46,654 nt of DNA from an uncultured Pseudomonadota bacterium (GCA_903869345.1 CAIPYM010000012.1:1-46654), one strand, 5' to 3'; positions 9,800 to 17,927 are shown, counted from the stretch's first letter. Numbers and translations are program-made. Notes: generated by a model from the letters alone, not told the origin.

Positions 9800-10713
9800 T
9801 GAGACTTGTTACCGCCCTGTCCGTGATGGTGATGAGCGTCGCTTTGGCGGGATGCACGCTGGGGCGTCCCCCGTCGCCGCGTGGCATCCCTTCCGCCGAA
9901 TCGCTGACGCCGGGAGAGGAAATCACCGTCGCCGCCGGTCAAAACGTCTACGCCATCGCCCGCAAGCATGATGTGGCCATGAGCGATTTGATTGCCATCA
10001 ACCACCTCAAAGCCCCGTTCGCGCTGCGTATGGGGCAACGTCTCGTTTTACCCCGAAAACCCGAAGAACCCAGGGACGATGGAGCCCTGTCCCTTCCTCC
10101 TGTTCCTCGGGATGACGTCGAGCGCACAGACCTACCCCCCCTGGCCCCGCTCGGAGGAACCGCCGGAGCCACGGCCCCCGTCGCTCCGGCTTTGACTCTT
10201 CCCGCTGCGCCCACGGAAACGCCTCCCACCGACAAGCCGCTTCTGACGACCGTTCAGTCGGCACAGCCTGTCTTGGATTCAAAACCGCCCTCGGCCTCCG
10301 CTTCGGCAGCGCCGGAGTCCCCTCCGCCCCCCGCGCTCAAGCTGGCGTGGCCTCTGCAAGGTCCCATCGTCTCGACGTTCGGCCCCAAGGCGGGCGGCCT
10401 GACGAACGATGGCATCAACATCGCCGCGCCCAAGGGATCACCCGTGACCGCCGCCGGAAACGGAATCGTCGTGTACGCGGGAAGCGAGATGAAAGGCCTT
10501 GGGAATCTTGTCCTCATCCGGCACGAAGATAAGGTCGTGACGGCGTACGCGCATCTGGACCGGATTCTTGTCGCCCGCGATTCCGTCGTTGCGAAAGGGG
10601 ACATGATCGGCACCGTCGGGAACACGGGCGGCGTCGGCACCCCGCAGCTCCACTTTGAGGTGCGCCAAAACGGTAAGCCCACCGATCCCCGCACGTGGAT
10701 CGGCGCGTCCTAG
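9799..10713 (+). CDS. nlpD: NlpD-like lipoprotein: LysM plus degenerate LytM/M23 domain
   Basis: The 304-residue product starts with a lipoprotein signal (SVMVMSVALAGC). A LysM domain follows (about residues 35-85: AAGQNVYAIARKHDVAMSDL...LRMGQRLVLP), then a long Pro/Ala linker and a C-terminal LytM domain. The zinc-binding residues of active M23 peptidases look lost: the usual HxxxD position reads NDGINI and the usual HxH reads QLHFE. This degeneration is characteristic of NlpD and EnvC, which activate amidases and do not cut peptidoglycan themselves. The start codon overlaps the serS stop. It is followed without a gap by a YibQ-like gene. Confidence 0.88.
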   Translation: MRLVTALSVMVMSVALAGCTLGRPPSPRGIPSAESLTPGEEITVAAGQNVYAIARKHDVAMSDLIAINHLKAPFALRMGQRLVLPRKPEEPRDDGALSLPPVPRDDVERTDLPPLAPLGGTAGATAPVAPALTLPAAPTETPPTDKPLLTTVQSAQPVLDSKPPSASASAAPESPPPPALKLAWPLQGPIVSTFGPKAGGLTNDGINIAAPKGSPVTAAGNGIVVYAGSEMKGLGNLVLIRHEDKVVTAYAHLDRILVARDSVVAKGDMIGTVGNTGGVGTPQLHFEVRQNGKPTDPRTWIGAS

Positions 10714-11673
10714 ATGGGCTCTCGTCCCCCGACACCTCGCGCACGTTCGCGCACCCTTACGATTTTCAGCATGCTTGGTTGGATCGTTGGCGCTCTTGGG
10801 GTGGGAGCGCTGGCCTTTTTCCTCGCCCGAAGCCTCGTGCCCAAGGTCCAGGTTCCGGCATCCTCCGTTGCCATCCATGCGACGGCCCCCTCCGAGATCC
10901 CTTTCACGGTTCCCCCCGACAAACCAACCCTCCTGCTGCAGGCCCCCGAGTCGGAACACCCCAAGCCCCCCGAGGGCCCGCGCCTCGCGATTGTGATGGA
11001 CGACATGGGCCTGAAGTCCACGGCGCTGACCCGCGCCCTGCCGCTCCCGATCACGTTGTCGTTCTTGACCTACGCGCCCCATGTGGGCACCCAAGCAGCG
11101 CAAGCTCGCGCGGCGGGGCATGAGGTCTTGGCGCACGTCCCGATGGAGCCCTTCGGAACGATGGATCCGGGCCCTGGAGCTCTGCGCGTCACGCAACCCA
11201 GCGCCGAGGTTACGCGAAGGCTTGCCGAGGCCCTGGCCCCGTTCGGCCCGCAGCTCGCGGGATTCAACAATCACATGGGCAGTCGGTTCACCGCCGATTC
11301 CGACAGCGTCCACCGGCTCGCACTAGCGGTCCGCGCGAGGGGCGTGTTCTTCCTCGATTCACGAACCAGCCGCGCCAGCCAAGCCGCCGAAGCCGTCCGC
11401 GCGTTTGGTGGACGTGCCGCGACCAACGATTTCTTTTTGGACGGCGGGTCCGAGGTCACGGTCCAAAGCGTGCTCCACAACCTCGACCGCGCCGCACGGC
11501 TGGCGCAAATGCGCGGCTCGGCCATCGTGATCGGCCACCCCTTTCCGGCCACGCTCACCGCGCTGGAATCCTGGTGCCCCGACGCCAAAGCTCATCGCGG
11601 TCTCCGGTTTGTCCCGGTGGAGGAGCTGGCGATTGGCGACTCCGAAGGGCAAAAACAGGTCCTATCGCCTTGA
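10714..11673 (+). CDS. Divergent polysaccharide deacetylase family protein (YibQ-like)
   Basis: The 319-residue product has an N-terminal membrane anchor (FSMLGWIVGALGVGALAFFL), a proline-rich linker, and a divergent polysaccharide deacetylase domain. That domain opens RLAIVMDDMGLKS and includes the typical GHEVLAHVPMEP, GFNNHMGSRFTAD and FFLDSRTS. This family (DUF610/YibQ) often sits beside EnvC-type LytM factors, and here it directly abuts nlpD (TAG then ATG), supporting a shared envelope role. The gene order serS-nlpD-yibQ replaces the more common placement beside envC. Enzymatic activity of the family is not established. Confidence 0.9.
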   Translation: MGSRPPTPRARSRTLTIFSMLGWIVGALGVGALAFFLARSLVPKVQVPASSVAIHATAPSEIPFTVPPDKPTLLLQAPESEHPKPPEGPRLAIVMDDMGLKSTALTRALPLPITLSFLTYAPHVGTQAAQARAAGHEVLAHVPMEPFGTMDPGPGALRVTQPSAEVTRRLAEALAPFGPQLAGFNNHMGSRFTADSDSVHRLALAVRARGVFFLDSRTSRASQAAEAVRAFGGRAATNDFFLDGGSEVTVQSVLHNLDRAARLAQMRGSAIVIGHPFPATLTALESWCPDAKAHRGLRFVPVEELAIGDSEGQKQVLSP

Positions 11674-11747
11674 AAAACAAGGATTTTCGCAAATTTTTCT
11701 TGCGTTGAAGGCCGGGGCGTGGTATTGACATCCCTATGGCGTACTGT

Positions 11748-11776
11748 GCCCGCGTTTCAAGATCGCGGGCTTTTTT
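11748..11776 (+). terminator. Rho-independent terminator after serS-nlpD-yibQ-like
   Basis: GCCCGCG (11748-11754) and CGCGGGC (11764-11770) form a perfect 7-bp stem with a 9-base loop, followed by six T residues (11771-11776). It should end the transcript of the upstream operon. Confidence 0.85.
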
Positions 11777-11849
11777 ATGTCCCGCAAGCTAGAGCGTGGC
11801 TCCCATAAAATGCGCACGCAATCAACGTCAGGTGCAGGTCGTGAGGGAT

Positions 11850-11932
11850 GCGCGGTGCGACTCCCTCGCCCTTTGGAAGAGAGGGCCGGGGGGCTTCTGA
11901 ACAAAAAGGGTGCTTGAACCCTTACGAATCCG
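11850..11932. repeat. Dispersed repeat family B, copy 2
   Basis: GGTGCGACTCCCTC, then AGAGAGGGCCGGGG, CTTCTGAACAAAAAG and TGCTTGAACCC, ending TTACGAATCCG. These are the same blocks as in copies 1 and 3, in the orientation opposite to copy 1. It lies between the terminator and the histidine phosphatase gene. Confidence 0.75.
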
Positions 11933-11992
11933 TCAAATGGATGATCGTAAAAATTGGTTGCGCCGCGCCCCCTCGGTGGGCATTTTGCTCCT

Positions 11993-12673
11993 ATGACAAC
12001 CGCCCTCCCCCTCCCCCTTCCCGCCCCCGTCCTGATCCTCCTACGCCACGGCAACACGTTTCGCGCCGGGGAAACGCCCGTCATGGTCGGAGCCAAAACG
12101 GACTTGCCGTTGACCGAGGAAGGCGAAGCGCAAGCCCACGCTTCCGCCGATTTTCTGACCACGGCGCTGGCCAAAGTCCCTCCGGCGGGGATCGTTGCGG
12201 GACCCTTGCTCCGCACGCGTCGTTTTGCCGAAATGCTCAGCGAACGGCTTGGCACGGCATGGCAGGTGGACGAGCGCTTGCGGGAACTGGACTATGGCGC
12301 GTGGGAAGGTCTGTCGTCCGCCCTCATTGTCGAACGGTTTGGGGCCGAGGGCCTTGCGGCCTGGGAAAACCAAGGGATTTTCCCCGAGGACGCCGGGTGG
12401 AATCCCCCTTTTGCGGAGGTTTCATCCCTTGTGCGGAGCTTCCTGGCCGAGCGCCACGCGGCCCTGACAGCGGTGCCCCCTTCTGAAAAACCGCCAACGT
12501 CCATCGCCGTCACCAGCAACGGCCTTCTTCGCGTGATCTACGCCCTCGTAACGGGCAAAGCCCCCGGCACGCAAGCCAAAGTCCGGACCGGGGGGCTTTG
12601 CGCCCTCGCGCCCGAATCCGGCGGGGCCTGGTCCATCGTCGTGTGGAACAGGGCCACCCCCAACCCAAAATAG
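11993..12673 (+). CDS. Histidine phosphatase family protein
   Basis: The 226-residue product has the phosphoglycerate-mutase/phosphatase signature VLILLRHGNT, with the phosphorylated His at residue 19. The second Arg is in GPLLRTRRFAEML, the conserved Glu region is LRELDYGAWEGLS, and a late VTSNGLLRVIY replaces the usual SHG, so the second catalytic His is not visible there (Asn instead). It is cytoplasmic and the substrate cannot be assigned. No clear ribosome site precedes the ATG at 11993; an upstream start would run into repeat-derived sequence. Confidence 0.85.
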   Translation: MTTALPLPLPAPVLILLRHGNTFRAGETPVMVGAKTDLPLTEEGEAQAHASADFLTTALAKVPPAGIVAGPLLRTRRFAEMLSERLGTAWQVDERLRELDYGAWEGLSSALIVERFGAEGLAAWENQGIFPEDAGWNPPFAEVSSLVRSFLAERHAALTAVPPSEKPPTSIAVTSNGLLRVIYALVTGKAPGTQAKVRTGGLCALAPESGGAWSIVVWNRATPNPK

Positions 12674-12823
12674 ACGCAACTCGCGGGAACGGAGGGGTCG
12701 TCTTCTCGTCAGTTCCCCCACAAAGAGCCGCCTCGGTTTCGCCATGTTGTCCGCTTAGGCTTGCCCCCATGTCTCCCCGATGGGGAGCTCAAGTTCCTCT
12801 TCTCGTCTGAAAGGATCATCACC

Positions 12824-13267
12824 ATGCGTACGTTCACCCACGTTGCGGCTCTTGCCGTTCTGTCCGCGTCGCTTGCCTTTGCGGTGGCTACTCCTGTCCG
12901 CGCTGCGGACCCGGCGCAACCTCCCGCGACCGCCACAACCGCCGCACCCCCGGCCTCCGCGACCATGCCCCCCATGGATCCCCAACTGCGGGAGCAGTGT
13001 CTGCAGATTCGCAAGGAATGCCGCGAGCGTCTGCAAACCGCCACGTGTCCTCGCAGGGGACCTGGACATTCACCCGACATGCAAGCTGCCCCCGTTGACC
13101 CCAAGGTGAAAGAAACGTGCCAACAAATTCGCAAAGAGTGCCATGAGCGCGTCGTGACAACCGGGTGCCCTCACCGCACCTGGAACAAGCAGCGGCCCAT
13201 GATGGGCCCGCATGAAGGCATGGGACGCCCGTTCCAGGCCCCCGCCGAGTCCGGTCCCAAGAACTAA
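12824..13267 (+). CDS. Exported protein with a duplicated three-cysteine motif
   Basis: I do not recognise a named family. The 147-residue product has a clear Sec signal peptide with predicted cleavage after VRA at residue 27. A Pro/Ala/Thr linker follows, then two copies of a 29-residue unit 40 residues apart (residues 50-78 and 90-118). Each unit reads P-x-D-P then C-x6-C-x8-C-P, sharing the segment QIRKEC; the cysteines are 59, 66, 75 and 99, 106, 115. The tail is rich in Met and His (RPMMGPHEGMG). The pattern could form disulfides or bind a metal such as copper. GAAAGGATC precedes the ATG. It stands alone, convergent with the hydrolase gene. Confidence 0.85.
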   Translation: MRTFTHVAALAVLSASLAFAVATPVRAADPAQPPATATTAAPPASATMPPMDPQLREQCLQIRKECRERLQTATCPRRGPGHSPDMQAAPVDPKVKETCQQIRKECHERVVTTGCPHRTWNKQRPMMGPHEGMGRPFQAPAESGPKN

Positions 13268-13334
13268 GGTTTGAGGGTCCGATTTGGCGTTAGGCCAAAG
13301 CGCCTTGGCAGGGGTGGTTTCCAGGCCTTGGAAG

Positions 13335-14012
13335 CTACCCCGCCATCGCGAGGGGCTGCTGGGTCACGGGCCGCTGGTGAAGGGCGAGGTCCAGGTAGTC
13401 CTCAATGTAATCCGTCAAAATATCCAGGTGGTCCCCGAAAAAGTGGTTCGCGCCGTCGATCACGCGGTAGTCAATCGCGATTCCGCGCTGATGGGTGAGT
13501 TTGGCGACAAGTTTTGAAACCGAAGGCTCGGGAACGATGTCGTCCACCGCGCCATGAAGAATGAGGCCCGAGGTTGGACAAGGTGCGAGGAAGCTGAAAT
13601 CCAGCATGCTCGCGGGCGGAGCGACGGAAATGAACGATTCAATTTCGGGGCGCCGCATCAAAAGTTGCATCCCGATCCACGCGCCGAACGAGAATCCCGC
13701 GACCCACGCGGCCCGTGCGTTGGGGTTTGTCGCCTGCAGCCAATCCAATGCGGCGGCGGCATCGCTCAGTTCACCTTCGCCCCGGTCGTAACCACCCTGG
13801 CTGCGTCCGACTCCCCGAAAGTTGAATCGCAACGTGGCAAAATCGCGCTCGGCAAACGTGGTGAAGAGGTTGTAAACAACCTTGTTGTTCATCGTCCCAC
13901 CGTGCTGAGGGTGCGGATGCAGAATCAGCGCGACGGGCGCAGTGGGCGACCGCCCAGGGCTGTAGCGCCCTTCCAAACGACCGGCGGGACCCGTGAAAAG
14001 AACTTCTGGCAT
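13335..14012 (-). CDS. Alpha/beta hydrolase (COG2945-like)
   Basis: The 225-residue serine hydrolase contains HPHPQHGGTMNNKVVY near the N-terminus and RFNFRGVGRSQG. The nucleophile Ser is in VAGFSFGAWIG, the Asp in LHGAVDDIVPE, and the His in DGANHFF. The layout matches the small cytoplasmic COG2945 group, whose substrates are mostly unknown. The ATG at 14012 fits the family; AGAGAAAG lies upstream. The same frame continues open to 14123, but that part is unlike the family. Confidence 0.88.
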   Translation of the reverse strand: MPEVLFTGPAGRLEGRYSPGRSPTAPVALILHPHPQHGGTMNNKVVYNLFTTFAERDFATLRFNFRGVGRSQGGYDRGEGELSDAAAALDWLQATNPNARAAWVAGFSFGAWIGMQLLMRRPEIESFISVAPPASMLDFSFLAPCPTSGLILHGAVDDIVPEPSVSKLVAKLTHQRGIAIDYRVIDGANHFFGDHLDILTDYIEDYLDLALHQRPVTQQPLAMAG

Positions 14013-14428
14013 GAAAAACGTCTTTCTCTTGTAAGGTGGGTCGCAACGGCGGACCGCTCCTGCCGATGAGCCCTCTGCCCAACGCGCTTCCCGCACGTTA
14101 GCACAAATGTCCCCCCAAACCAAGTTGAAAACGTTTTCGCAACAAGACAGGCGTTCCGCGTGCCGAGGGCCTGTGTGGGGTGCGACAGGGGTTCATTCCT
14201 TGCCTATCCGGTTTTTCGCCCTTCCCTTGACGGGGGGCGTCCACTCTCCGTTGTAAAAGGTTTTGTAGGTTGGGCTGAGGACTGTGCGGCCGCGGGGTTA
14301 AATGTCTTTATCGGGGAGAACCGTCGATTAAATAGGCCCCCCCTTCATGAAGGTCGGCTCTTGGTCTCCCCCCAAAAAACGCGAAAAGCCCCTTTATCCC
14401 TGAAAAACAACGACAAAAAGGCAAAAGA
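14013..14428. other. Intergenic region without a supported gene
   Basis: This stretch holds the upstream region of the hydrolase gene and the sequence downstream of tRNA-Tyr. An open frame crossing the tRNA on the plus strand (14160-14552) has the GWIRTSERSR stretch produced by reading antisense to tRNA genes, so I reject it. I see no repeat and no convincing terminator. Confidence 0.5.
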
Positions 14429-14514
14429 TGGTGGAAGGGGCTGGATTCGAACCAGCGAACGCTCTCGCGGGCAGATTTACAGTCTGCTGCCATTAACCAC
14501 TCGGCCACCCTTCC
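14429..14514 (-). tRNA. tRNA-Tyr (anticodon GUA), CCA encoded
   Basis: Read on the minus strand, the gene begins GGAAGGGTGGCCGAGTGG and ends with the acceptor partner CCCTTCC-A-CCA. The anticodon loop CTGTAAA gives GUA. It is a class II tRNA with a long variable arm (CCGCGAGAGCG) and an intact T arm GGTTCGAATCC. The length is 86 bases including the encoded CCA. Confidence 0.95.
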
Positions 14515-14575
14515 GGGACAAACGGCTTCCCCTCACCTCGCAGGAGCCGTAGATTCGAGGGACTTTCACGCTCGC

Positions 14576-14605
14576 CACGTAGCGGAATCCGGGGATGTTT
14601 GTCAA
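14576..14605 (-). promoter_or_regulatory. Putative promoter of tRNA-Tyr
   Basis: On the minus strand a perfect TTGACA (14605-14600) is followed after 18 bases by TACGTG (14581-14576), about 60 bases upstream of the tRNA. The -35 is consensus and the -10 is weak. Confidence 0.45.
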
Positions 14606-14660
14606 ATGTCGTGACAGACCTTTGCCTTCGTAAGATACGTCCATTTCGTGTTGGGCCTGG

Positions 14661-15785
14661 CTATAAGGGGGCCGTCCCCCCCTCCAGCGCTCGCGCAATC
14701 ACGCGGGCCGTGAAGTCCACCAGAGGGATCACCCGCGCGTAGTCCATCCGCAGGGGCCCCAGGACCCCGACCGCGCCGATCACGCGGCGGTCCTTGTCGT
14801 GGTAGGGGGCCACAATCACGCTGCACCCCGCGTGGTCAAACAGGGGCGTGGCGCTGCCGACGTAAATCTGGACGCCCTCGGCCTCGGCCACCGCCCGCAC
14901 AAGCCGCGAGGCGGCCTCCCCGGTCTCCAGGGCGTCCATCAGGCTTTGGATGCGCTCCACGTCCTCCAGCGCGGTCATGTCCCGCAGCAGCCGTGCCTGC
15001 CCGCGCACCAGCAGCTGCGGCCGATCTTGCGCCCCAGCCCAGACCGCCAAGCCTTCTTCCACAAGCCGCCGCGTCAGAGAGTCCAGCTCGGTCCGGTCCC
15101 GGCGAAGGGACTCTTCGACCTCGCCCCGCGCCTCGCTGAGCCGCCGCCCGACCAGCCGCCGGTTGAGGTATGCGCCCGCGTTCACGAGGGCCTCGGCGTC
15201 CACCCCCTGCGGCAGGCTGAGAATCCGGTTTTCGACAAGCCCGTCGGCCGTGACCAAGACCACGAGCACGCGCGTCGAATCGAGCCCAACGAATTCGATC
15301 TTTTGCAAGGGCCTGTCCAGCTTGGGGGCCAGCACAAGGCCTGCGTGGGAGGACAACCCCGCCAGCGCCTTGGTCGCCTGCGCGAGCCGTTGGGGAAGGC
15401 TTTGCCCCGCGCCCGCGCATTGGGCCTCCAGGCAGTTTTTGTCCTCCTCCCCGAGTGCGCCGACTTCAAGCAGCCCCTCGACGAAAAACCGCACGCCCGC
15501 TTCGGTCGGGAGCCTTCCTGCCGAAACATGCGGCGCTTGCAAAAGGCCCCGCTCTTCCAGCCCGGCCATCACGTGGCGGATGGTGGCGGACGACAGGCCC
15601 GAGCCGAGGCGTTCAGCGAGCCACTTGGAGCCCACGGGGGCGCCCGTGGCCACGTACGTGTTCACGACGGCCTCCAGCACGTCGCGGGCGCGTTGCGTCA
15701 GGTCCGCAAACCGGGAGGACGGGCCCTTGTCCGCCACGCCGGAAGAAAGGTTGCCGGAATCGCCGGGGTTTGAGTCATAGGGCAT
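14661..15785 (-). CDS. hrcA: Heat-inducible transcription repressor HrcA
   Basis: The 374-residue product has an N-terminal winged-helix DNA-binding domain: RARDVLEAVVNTYVATGAPVG, then SSATIRHVMAGLEERGLL and SAGRLPTEAGVRFFV, the classic HrcA signature. The C-terminal domain has GPLRMDYARVIPLVDFTARVI. HrcA normally represses groESL/dnaK-type operons by binding CIRCE (TTAGCACTC-N9-GAGTGCTAA). I find no CIRCE sequence here, and no grpE or dnaJ follows; tRNA-Tyr lies downstream instead. The ATG at 15785 has AAAGGGG about 13 bases upstream. A perfect inverted repeat lies just upstream of the gene. Confidence 0.95.
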   Translation of the reverse strand: MPYDSNPGDSGNLSSGVADKGPSSRFADLTQRARDVLEAVVNTYVATGAPVGSKWLAERLGSGLSSATIRHVMAGLEERGLLQAPHVSAGRLPTEAGVRFFVEGLLEVGALGEEDKNCLEAQCAGAGQSLPQRLAQATKALAGLSSHAGLVLAPKLDRPLQKIEFVGLDSTRVLVVLVTADGLVENRILSLPQGVDAEALVNAGAYLNRRLVGRRLSEARGEVEESLRRDRTELDSLTRRLVEEGLAVWAGAQDRPQLLVRGQARLLRDMTALEDVERIQSLMDALETGEAASRLVRAVAEAEGVQIYVGSATPLFDHAGCSVIVAPYHDKDRRVIGAVGVLGPLRMDYARVIPLVDFTARVIARALEGGTAPL

Positions 15786-15819
15786 GGCGAAGAGGGACCC
15801 CTTTCGGAAACCCGTGGGT

Positions 15820-15893
15820 TAAAGCCTGAATCGGTTCCGCAAACCCAGGCAAGGCGGGGAAGTCCTTCGGCGCGGGGATCCTTTCAGGCTTTA
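15820..15893. promoter_or_regulatory. Long inverted repeat upstream of hrcA
   Basis: TAAAGCCTGAA (15820-15830) and TTCAGGCTTTA (15883-15893) are perfect 11-bp inverted copies separated by 52 bases, 35 bases upstream of the hrcA ATG. A smaller palindrome AACCCGTGGGTT overlaps the hrcA-proximal side. In RNA the arms would close a structured loop; in DNA they could bind a dimeric repressor. It does not match CIRCE. Confidence 0.6.
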
Positions 15894-15979
15894 CGCGCCA
15901 AAACCAGTCTTGTTTCGGGGGGGGGATGCTCAATGTTGTCCCTCCCTAAAATCCCACCCCCTGCTTCTTGGTTGTTCAG

Positions 15980-17617
15980 TTAGCGCCTTCCCGTTGGTGC
16001 GACGGTCGGCCAAGGGGTCCCCCACAGGGCGGCAAAGCCTTGCGGTGACCCCCAGAGAGCGGCGGGATTATCTCCCCCCACGTCGGGTGCGAGCCCGAAC
16101 CGCTGGGCGGTCAGGGCTTGCTCGCCAAAGCTGAGGACCAGGTGCCGAGCGTAGTTCTGGCCCCGAAGGGCGCGGTCTTGGCCCTGGGCCTGAGCCGCGC
16201 AGCTACGGTCCAGAAAGGGATCGTCGCGCCGCGCCCCGCTCAGCAAAACCGTGACGGCACGCTGAGGGTAGCGCAGACGAAGGGTGTTGCGCCCCAACCG
16301 CCGTGCGTAGGGCCCAAGGTGATCCAACCCGTAGGGGGCATCATCCACGCCAGGGCAAGCGGCCGTGTCCGCAGGCGCGAACGAGGGCCCGCGCGTGTCG
16401 GGCCGAAGGGGGGTCAAGTACACGTACGACGACGGGTCGGCGACAACGAACCGGACCTTTTGCCCCGCCGATTCCAAAATCGCGGGAGCTTGCCCGACCA
16501 CCGCGTAACGGTGCGCGAGGTCCGCGCCCAAGCCGTGACCGACGATCAGCACCTCGCGCACGTTCGGAAATCGCCGGGTATCGGCCAGGTACATCAAAAG
16601 AAGATCAAGCACCGTGAACGAGCTCACGCTCCCCCGCAGGGAGTCGATGGGCAGGGATTCACCCCCCACCCACCAGCCCCCCGACGGCGGATTCAGCGGC
16701 CAGCGCGCTACGGCCCGCCCGCCCTCGGGCAGGTAGGCGGCCAGCGGAGCCAGATCCACCGCCACGGGGAATTGCGGAGCGAGGACAAAGGTTTGGTCGG
16801 CGGATCCCTTGGCCCGCGCCAGAGTCATGAACAGCGCAAGGCTTGCGGTGGCCTCACGCGTTCGATCAGGCAAAGCGATAATGGCCGTGCGAACGGCGGT
16901 ATGGTTGGCCTCCAGCGGCGTGGTGCTGGCCACGGGCACCAGTTGGGGCTTGGCCTCCTCGCCGTCGGAAAAGACGGGAAAGAACTGGGGGCCGACGGTG
17001 GAAGTCGGCAGAGGGGATTCGTACGGAACACTCGGGACGGTCGCGGCCTCTAGGGTCGGCCGGACGGTTTGGAGGCCCGCGCGGGACGGCACCACCCGCA
17101 CGTTGTTGCCGGAATCCCCCCCTATCATGGGCGCACGGTAGACCGTGTAGGGCTTGTCCCCCTCGGGCTGAGGGGGCGCGTCGTGGCGTGAAACGCGCGC
17201 CATCCCTTCCGGCGTGGGGGTGGACGCGTTCGGAGCGGGAGCCTGCGCGGTTGGCTCACGCTGGGCGGGGGGGGAAGAATCGCCCAGGCCAAAAAGGGAC
17301 GGAAAGGAAAACGACGACGTTTTTCCGGGCTTGTCAGAGGATGCGCCCGTTGCATCAGGGGTCGCGTCGACGGGCTCCTCATCGTTCGGGGGCGCCACGG
17401 GCGGCAACAAGTCCCACAGCGTGTCCCGCACATCGCCCAACGAGACGGTGGGGTCCGGAGCCTTCGGCGTCGTGCTGACGCGGCCAAACGATTTGGCCTC
17501 GGCATAAGAGCCCGCAAAACTCCCGACGACCACAAGGATCGCGCCCACGGCCCCCCAGCGACGCAAAGGCGTGAAGAACAAGCCGACCAAAGGGCGTTGC
17601 AAGAAGAGAGAAACCAT
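15980..17617 (-). CDS. Exported alpha/beta-hydrolase-fold protein, probably catalytically dead
   Basis: The 545-residue product has an N-terminal hydrophobic segment (WGAVGAILVVVGSFAGSYAEA), a low-complexity linker of about 180 residues rich in Pro, Ala and Ser, and a C-terminal alpha/beta-hydrolase domain. That domain resembles exported hydrolases with the series PSSYxYL...RP...CPGxxDxxYGL (here ADPSSYVYLTPLRP and CPGVDDAPYGLDHL). The expected nucleophile elbow GHSxG reads GHGLGAD (residues 360-366), so Ser is Gly. The region where I would expect the catalytic His reads PDVGGDNPAALWG, with Gly. This suggests a pseudoenzyme. The ATG at 17617 has AGGTGG upstream; a GTG at 17629 is possible. 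Confidence 0.75.
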   Translation of the reverse strand: MVSLFLQRPLVGLFFTPLRRWGAVGAILVVVGSFAGSYAEAKSFGRVSTTPKAPDPTVSLGDVRDTLWDLLPPVAPPNDEEPVDATPDATGASSDKPGKTSSFSFPSLFGLGDSSPPAQREPTAQAPAPNASTPTPEGMARVSRHDAPPQPEGDKPYTVYRAPMIGGDSGNNVRVVPSRAGLQTVRPTLEAATVPSVPYESPLPTSTVGPQFFPVFSDGEEAKPQLVPVASTTPLEANHTAVRTAIIALPDRTREATASLALFMTLARAKGSADQTFVLAPQFPVAVDLAPLAAYLPEGGRAVARWPLNPPSGGWWVGGESLPIDSLRGSVSSFTVLDLLLMYLADTRRFPNVREVLIVGHGLGADLAHRYAVVGQAPAILESAGQKVRFVVADPSSYVYLTPLRPDTRGPSFAPADTAACPGVDDAPYGLDHLGPYARRLGRNTLRLRYPQRAVTVLLSGARRDDPFLDRSCAAQAQGQDRALRGQNYARHLVLSFGEQALTAQRFGLAPDVGGDNPAALWGSPQGFAALWGTPWPTVAPTGRR

Positions 17618-17680
17618 CCGACAACCCACCTCAGCGTCAGGGGAAAAGACCGCTCATCACGGTAAGACCCTCCGATGAAA

Positions 17681-17700
17681 GGCGCAACACACGTTGCGCC
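17681..17700. promoter_or_regulatory. Perfect 8-bp hairpin upstream of the hydrolase-fold gene
   Basis: GGCGCAAC (17681-17688) and GTTGCGCC (17693-17700) flank an ACAC loop. It lies about 65 bases upstream of the minus-strand ATG at 17617 and about 150 bases upstream of the plus-strand leader ORF. No T-run follows on either strand, so it is not a typical terminator. Confidence 0.5.
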
Positions 17701-17846
17701 CCGCAGATACGTTGGCCCGCCACCAGGCGTTGTCGGTCGGTCCCGGCGCGGGGCGGCTGGCAAGGTCCGTTAATCAGGTGCGCAAATAAATAGATTTTTG
17801 CATCTCAACGTCCTATACTCTCACAGAGCGTTATTTCAGGAGGGGT

Positions 17847-17927
17847 ATGAAGAAGAAAAAAGTCTTCTTGGGCACCTTCAATCGCGGCCTCTCACAAAAA
17901 AGGGAATGTATGACATGGCAACCATGA
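17847..17927 (+). CDS. 26-residue leader ORF with strong ribosome site
   Basis: The ATG at 17847 follows AGGAGGGGT directly, a near-perfect Shine-Dalgarno. It encodes a basic 26-residue peptide beginning MKKKKVFLGTF and ending MTWQP. Its TGA (17925-17927) overlaps an ATG (17924-17926) of the pentapeptide-repeat gene in another frame. The ATGA overlap and the lack of a good ribosome site for the longer gene suggest that ribosomes reinitiate from this leader. An upstream -10-like TATACT lies at 17814-17819. There is no run of one amino acid to suggest attenuation. Confidence 0.5.
   Translation: MKKKKVFLGTFNRGLSQKRECMTWQP

Noticed and set aside
11735-11776. A small RNA starting at TTGACA (11735) and ending at the terminator.
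   Set aside because: There is no -10 element at the right spacing after TTGACA. The hairpin is better explained as the terminator of the upstream operon.
14160-14552. An open frame across tRNA-Tyr.
   Set aside because: The stretch GWIRTSERSR is a known artefact of translating the strand opposite tRNA genes.
14661-15960. CIRCE operator near hrcA.
   Set aside because: I looked for TTAGCACTC and GAGTGCTAA on both strands of the upstream region and found neither.
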